Assembly: GCA_944472135.2 (NCBI GenBank)
Contig: OX235262.1
Location: 54,160,440 to 54,224,439 of the forward strand
Reading direction: 5' to 3'
Origin: Trichobilharzia regenti
Taxonomy: Eukaryota; Platyhelminthes; Trematoda; Strigeidida; Schistosomatidae
Length of the DNA: 64,000 nt
The translations under genes and the position numbers were made by a program. The notes beneath the pieces were generated by a model. It was not told the origin of the DNA. It was given only the letters and a program-made list of their open reading frames with translations, and searched no databases. Positions 63,028 to 64,000 of the stretch are shown here, in pieces; position 1 is the first letter of the stretch; each line of letters opens with the position of its first letter.

Positions 63028-64000
63028 TTATGATGGCCATGGCAGGGACAGGGGTTGGACGTATTTCTTCTGGATACAAAGCGTGGGTTTGAGCTTTTGT
63101 ATAGCTAGTGCCTTGGTTATGCCCAGATGTCTTAATTTCACTCCCTTTGATAGGTTTGATTGAATCTTGTATATTACTTTGAAGGATTTTTCGAAAGGTG
63201 CTGAATGTCCTGAATTGACCAGATGTTCTGTCACTGAACTGTATACACGTTTTTGGTCTCCTTTTACTGGCCAGACTTGATAGGGTTTACGAGTGCGCTT
63301 TTTACGTCGGCGCATGGTACGGCCGATGTACTCAGCTCCACAAGAGCAAGTAAATTGGTAAATGTACGTTGAGCTGGTCCAATGCGACAGCTGGTCTTTC
63401 GCGTTCTGGCTGAACAGTTTCTTGCAGGAAAACGTCAGTCGTAGGCTAGCGGCGAAGTGTGTTTTCCTCAGCGATTTGAAAGGTGTTTACGAAGGGTTTC
63501 CGCTTCAATATCACCTTTGAATTCTAGATTAAGCAGAAGTGTTTTCTTTGGGATGGATTGGACTTGTTCGGAAGTCTTCTTAGATTTGAGATTCTTGTCT
63601 ATGAACCTGGGCGGGAAACCGTTTTCTATCAGGGCTTTTCGGAGATTACGCAGTTCTTCTTCAACCACTTCCTCGCTGCATATCTTCCGAATCCTCGAGG
63701 AAAGAGTGTGTATCAGGTTCCTTTTTCTACTCAGGGGCACGAAGCTTTGAAAGTTGATGAATCGTCCATTCCATATAGGCTTTTTGTATATGGACCTTTT
63801 CAGAGAGTTGTTAGCGTTTCTTGTCAGATGGACGCCGAGGAAGTGGAACATTCCGTCGGATTCAGTCTCAAGTGTAAAGTCGATGTTTGGGTGGGCGTTA
63901 TTGAAGATATGAAGTGAGTTTTTTAAATCACAGTTCTCATCACAAATAATAAAAGTATCATCGATGTATCTCTTGTAGAGATGGAGGTCGTCGATAGTTG
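63028..64000 (-). mobile_element. PLE: RT and GIY-YIG endonuclease, single frameshift, continues past window
   Basis: The least damaged PLE here. Minus strand: YKRYIDDTFIICDENCDLKN (catalytic YIDD at about 63962), AHPNIDFTLETESDGMFHFL, GVHLTRNANNSLKRSIYKKP, LSRKRNLIHTLSSRIRKICS, ELRNLRKALIENGFPPRFID and LEFKGDIEAETLRKHL to a stop at 63468. One frameshift near 63470 leads into SLRLTFSCKKLFSQNAKD, then STYIYQFTCSCGAEYIGRT, EHLVNSGHSAPFEKSFKVIY, AIQKLKPTLCIQKKYVQPLS and the end LPWPS at 63028. Confidence 0.85.

Overview
This window looks like AT-rich genomic DNA from a schistosomatid blood fluke (Schistosoma or a close relative). Evidence: a GT-AG intron-split metazoan neurexin gene; several copies of a tRNA-derived SINE resembling Smalpha, the schistosome retroposon known to carry a hammerhead ribozyme; many Penelope-like elements (PLEs); and RTE-like, CR1/jockey-like and Ty3/gypsy-like fragments. 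The species is inferred, not proven.

Region 1 (about 1-24,000) holds the 3' part of one host gene on the + strand. Eight exons (361-928, 2623-2818, 7215-7521, 9668-9972, 10490-10658, 12716-12808, 15757-15898, 23062-23962) join with matching phases at every junction into 892 residues plus a stop codon. In order they encode the end of laminin-G/LNS4, LNS5, an EGF repeat, LNS6, a short stalk, one transmembrane helix and a cytoplasmic tail of about 195 residues. Domain order and the sequence around each domain match neurexin rather than CNTNAP. The 5' part of the gene lies outside the window. The introns are full of transposon remains: an antisense RTE-like LINE, tRNA-type SINEs, an RTE-like 3' end, PLE fragments, and a 757-bp-armed palindrome made of a PLE endonuclease segment.

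Region 2 (about 24,000-64,000) shows no recognisable host gene. It is a nested patchwork of retroelements. There are fifteen PLE pieces in the window as a whole, with reverse transcriptase YVDD/YIDD motifs and/or GIY-YIG endonuclease, representing several families. There are also RTE-like 3' ends, one CR1/jockey-like LINE with a 330-codon reverse transcriptase ORF, a Ty3/gypsy RNase H-integrase remnant, three related solo-LTR-like elements (one split by another solo LTR) and four recurring tRNA-type SINE families. Internal duplicates provide empty sites that reveal target-site duplications.

The observations most worth following are: a SINE family (called SINE-C here) whose core folds like a hammerhead ribozyme; a stem-loop bounded by CTGAAGA and GAAA downstream of PLE endonucleases, kept by pairing rather than by sequence; the near-perfect palindrome in the neurexin intron; and a neurexin with a long tail without the usual PDZ ligand and an exon junction at the position of vertebrate splice site 4. 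Family names and boundaries come from reading the sequence without database searches; repeat edges are approximate unless an exact duplication is cited.
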